Program-made: the position numbers and the translations under genes
The notes under the pieces: model-generated
What the model saw: the letters and a program-made list of their open reading frames with translations, nothing else
Database searches by the model: none
What the model was told of the DNA's origin: nothing
Assembly (NCBI GenBank): GCA_024345305.1
Contig: BRON01000001.1
Location: forward strand, 2,108,001-2,172,000
Source of the DNA: Mrakia gelida
Taxonomy: Eukaryota; Basidiomycota; Tremellomycetes; Cystofilobasidiales; Mrakiaceae
Direction of reading: 5' to 3'
DNA length: 64,000 nt
In this document: one piece after another, positions 62,048 through 64,000 of the stretch
How positions within the stretch are numbered: position 1 is the first letter of the stretch
Layout: the number at the start of each line of letters is the position of its first letter

Positions 62048-62640
62048 TCAGGCTCCTATGAGGCGAACAAGACCGAAGGCAGCTCCAGCTGGATAGAAAA
62101 ATGGGAACGAAAGAACGTCAGCTCGACGAAACGAAGCAGCCGAGCGCGTCGTAAGATGTGCAACTCACCAGCGAGACCTCCTACAAGCATGGTAGAAAAA
62201 GCTCCCCACGCGTAGCCTTTCCACCCTCCGGCAGCTCCCGAGAAATGGGTCTTAGCGACTCCGAAGAGCAAGAGGATGAAGAGTGTGACCCCAGTCGACC
62301 AGATGAGCGCGACGTTGATGTTGTTGCGGACGTTGAAGTAGGGGATGAGAGGGCAGAGACCGCCACTGAGACCAAAAAAAAAAATCTTAGGGTCAGCTCC
62401 GACGGGAAAGGAGGAAATCAGGTAGACAGGACAAAAAGCAAAGCGTACAGGAGGTTGGAGAATCCGATCGTGAATGCTGAGATGTACGATTCATGAAGAT
62501 GCCTCCCGCGGACCGTCTCTTCGTAAAGATGTTCAAACTGAGCGTCAAAGAAAAGCTCGATGGGGATGCGCAGCAACTCGGAGACCAGTCGCATCCAATT
62601 TGGGTCGGGGGGTCCAGGGAACTTTGCTCTGAAAGAGTAG
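62048..62640 (-). pseudogene. C-terminal part of a CCC1/VIT-family iron/manganese transporter
   Basis: Minus-strand exons give LYEETVRGRHLHESYISAFT followed by IGFSNLLGGLCPLIPYF, then ALIWSTGVTLFILLLFGVAK, WGAFSTMLVGGLAGGAAFGL and VRLIGA with a stop at 62,048-62,050; the splice phases agree. 'S..T.G...L.GG..PL.PYF ... FG..K ... W.....TM..GG.A...A.G.V' is the C-terminal half of CCC1/VIT proteins, which load Fe2+/Mn2+ into the vacuole. The N-terminal half with its conserved acidic helix (GLSDGLTVPFAL type) cannot be found in the 440 bp before the next gene. I therefore take it as N-terminally truncated, though a missed exon is possible. Confidence 0.6.
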
Positions 62641-63086
62641 GAAGAGCGAGTGAAGCCAGCGCACCATCTCCTGCTCGTCTCGTCTCCCTCACTTTGCTTC
62701 GTCTTTCGTTCTCGCATCTGACACACACAAGATAGATAGATAAACGAAGCCCGAAATGGACACCTCCCAGCAACACTCAACTAAAACGCTGGGCGGCAAA
62801 CTCAAACGAACTTCGCTGGGCCCTTCGCCTTTTCTTGCAGGTGACCCGGCAACCTCAATCCGTACCATCCTCTATCGAGCATCCTCGCCTCAGCTACCTC
62901 CTTCCAGTCTGTCTGCATCAGTGCGTCACTCGAGCGTCCAAAGCTTTGATCGTCATTTCTGGTGGGATGCTGTGGAAACCCAGACCGAAACCGAACAGAA
63001 AGAACGAAGCGAGAGCGAGTCAGGTTTCGTTTGAGGTTGACGCGTCGAGGGGGGTTCGAACGAGGAGAAGGAGGGGTGGGTGCTCA
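62641..63086. other. short gap between two minus-strand genes
   Basis: No exon for the missing N-terminus of the CCC1-like gene was found in any frame. Contains GATAGATAGATA near 62,731 and one ACGCGTCGA motif near 63,041. Confidence 0.4.
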
Positions 63087-64000
63087 CTACCAATCTATCG
63101 GTGTCTCTACGGCCATCTTGATTGTCTCTATCAAGTCTTCGATCGGTCTGTTGAGATCTACCGAGTACACGTACGGGGGACCGATCTGAGCGGCGATGGC
63201 GTGCGGATGGTGGGAAGGGTCAGAGCACTGGGACCAGCCGAGAGGAAGGGAGGAACAGATGAGAGGAGGAGGGGGAGAGGGAGGCAGGGAGGAAGGAGGG
63301 GACGAAGCCTTGACATCTGCGGAAGAACGAGACGAGATCACAGAGGGTGTGAGTTTCAAGCGAGAGGGGGACGAAAAGCAGGAGCAACGAGAGCATGCAG
63401 AGCAGCATGAGGAGAAGGAGAGATCCTAGGATTTCCGATCCCAAGGAGGTTTTTTGCTGCGCCCTGCGAACGACGAAAAAGGTCAGCCTCGTTCGTGACG
63501 TCGACCTTGCCTCTCTTCCCTCTCCTCGCGAAAGCCGAGCTCAACTCACTATCGTCAACGACTTATCCTCCTTCGAGAGTTTGTAAACACTCCTGACCCC
63601 AGCTGGAAGAACACGAGGGTCGGTCGCGCTTTCTGCTTTGGCGCTGGTGATGATTTTGAGACCGGTCGCGTTGGTGACGGCAGAGTAGATAATTTGAGGC
63701 CAAGCTTGGAGCGGTTGGAAGTATTTGAGACCTGGGTGTGTGTGATGGAGAGGATTGGGAGCTCGCTGGGAAGGACGAGGGAAGAAGGTAGAGACGGCGA
63801 CGAACGACGACGCGAAGCGAATAAAGGTCGACGACGTAGACTCACTGATCGAGTCCACAAACGAAGTAAGCCTCCGTCACCGCGACAACTTTCCGACAGA
63901 GGAATGTAAACAGCAGCAAATTGGACAGGACCCTACTCCGTATCTCCTTCGAGTAGCATGGGCCACGTAAGGAAGAGAGCGACAAGCTCGCGACGGCGAC
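63087..64000 (-). CDS. 3' part of an unrecognised gene running off the right edge
   Basis: Minus-strand exons, read from the window end: RSRVLSNLLLFTFLCRKVVA followed by VTEAYFVCGLDQ, then YLKYFQPLQAWPQIIYSAVT with NATGLKIITSAKAES and RVLPAGVRSVYKLSKEDKSL, an exon starting GAAKNLLGIGNP near 63,462, and a last exon IGPPYVYSVDLNRPIEDLIE ending KMAVETPIDW with TAG at 63,087-63,089. The coding quality and splice sites are good, so it is a real gene. The exon near 63,400-63,460 could instead encode a membrane helix in another frame. I do not recognise the family. Confidence 0.45.

Overview
This is eukaryotic DNA, most likely from a basidiomycete yeast of the red-yeast type (Pucciniomycotina, Microbotryomycetes such as Rhodotorula or Sporobolomyces). 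The reasons are: GC-rich coding sequence; genes on both strands split by many 60-150 bp introns with GTGAGT/GTCAGT-like donors, a CTGAC branch point and a CAG/TAG acceptor; a complex I subunit; a Zn2Cys6 regulator; and fungal glycosyltransferase families. The genus is an inference from style. Exon structures below were built by eye from splice signals, reading-frame phase and family motifs. Left part (1-15.4 kb) is ordinary and gene-dense: a Dia2/Pof3-like TPR/F-box/LRR protein (+), a divergent mitochondrial-carrier-family protein (-), the NDUFS5 subunit of complex I (-), a long INCENP (Aurora B scaffold) gene (+) and a Zn2Cys6 transcription factor (-). Middle-left (15.9-27.3 kb) is rearranged. 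An HD-domain phosphohydrolase gene is cut in two: its 5' part lies at 15.9-16.9 kb (+) and its missing 3' part at 25.8-26.5 kb on the opposite strand. This is the signature of a ~9.6 kb inversion. Inside the inverted block are an intact-looking GT61 glycosyltransferase, the last exons of a SNF2 helicase, a decayed copy of a PC-esterase-like gene, an arrestin-like gene, a cullin N-terminal fragment and a solo LTR. Middle (28-45 kb): a GT-O-FucT-family glycosyltransferase (-), a dead LINE-type retroelement, a complete Ty1/copia retrotransposon with two LTRs that look identical and a 5-bp target duplication, a GT90/CAP10 glycosyltransferase lacking its N-terminus (-), and a second GT-O-FucT copy with a stop and a frameshift (+). 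Right part (45-64 kb): three small genes for secreted or membrane proteins, a GT90 3' fragment, a third, intact GT-O-FucT (-), an intact PC-esterase-like gene (+), several solo LTRs, an arrestin 3' fragment, and truncated copies of a fluoride exporter and a CCC1/VIT transporter; one unrecognised gene runs off the right edge. Taken together, 17-57 kb is a cluster of secretory-pathway glycan genes (GT61, GT90, three GT-O-FucT-like, a PC-esterase-like enzyme) being reshaped by inversion, segmental duplication and retroelements. Two duplicated blocks show complementary decay: where the PC-esterase copy is broken the arrestin copy is largely kept, and the reverse.
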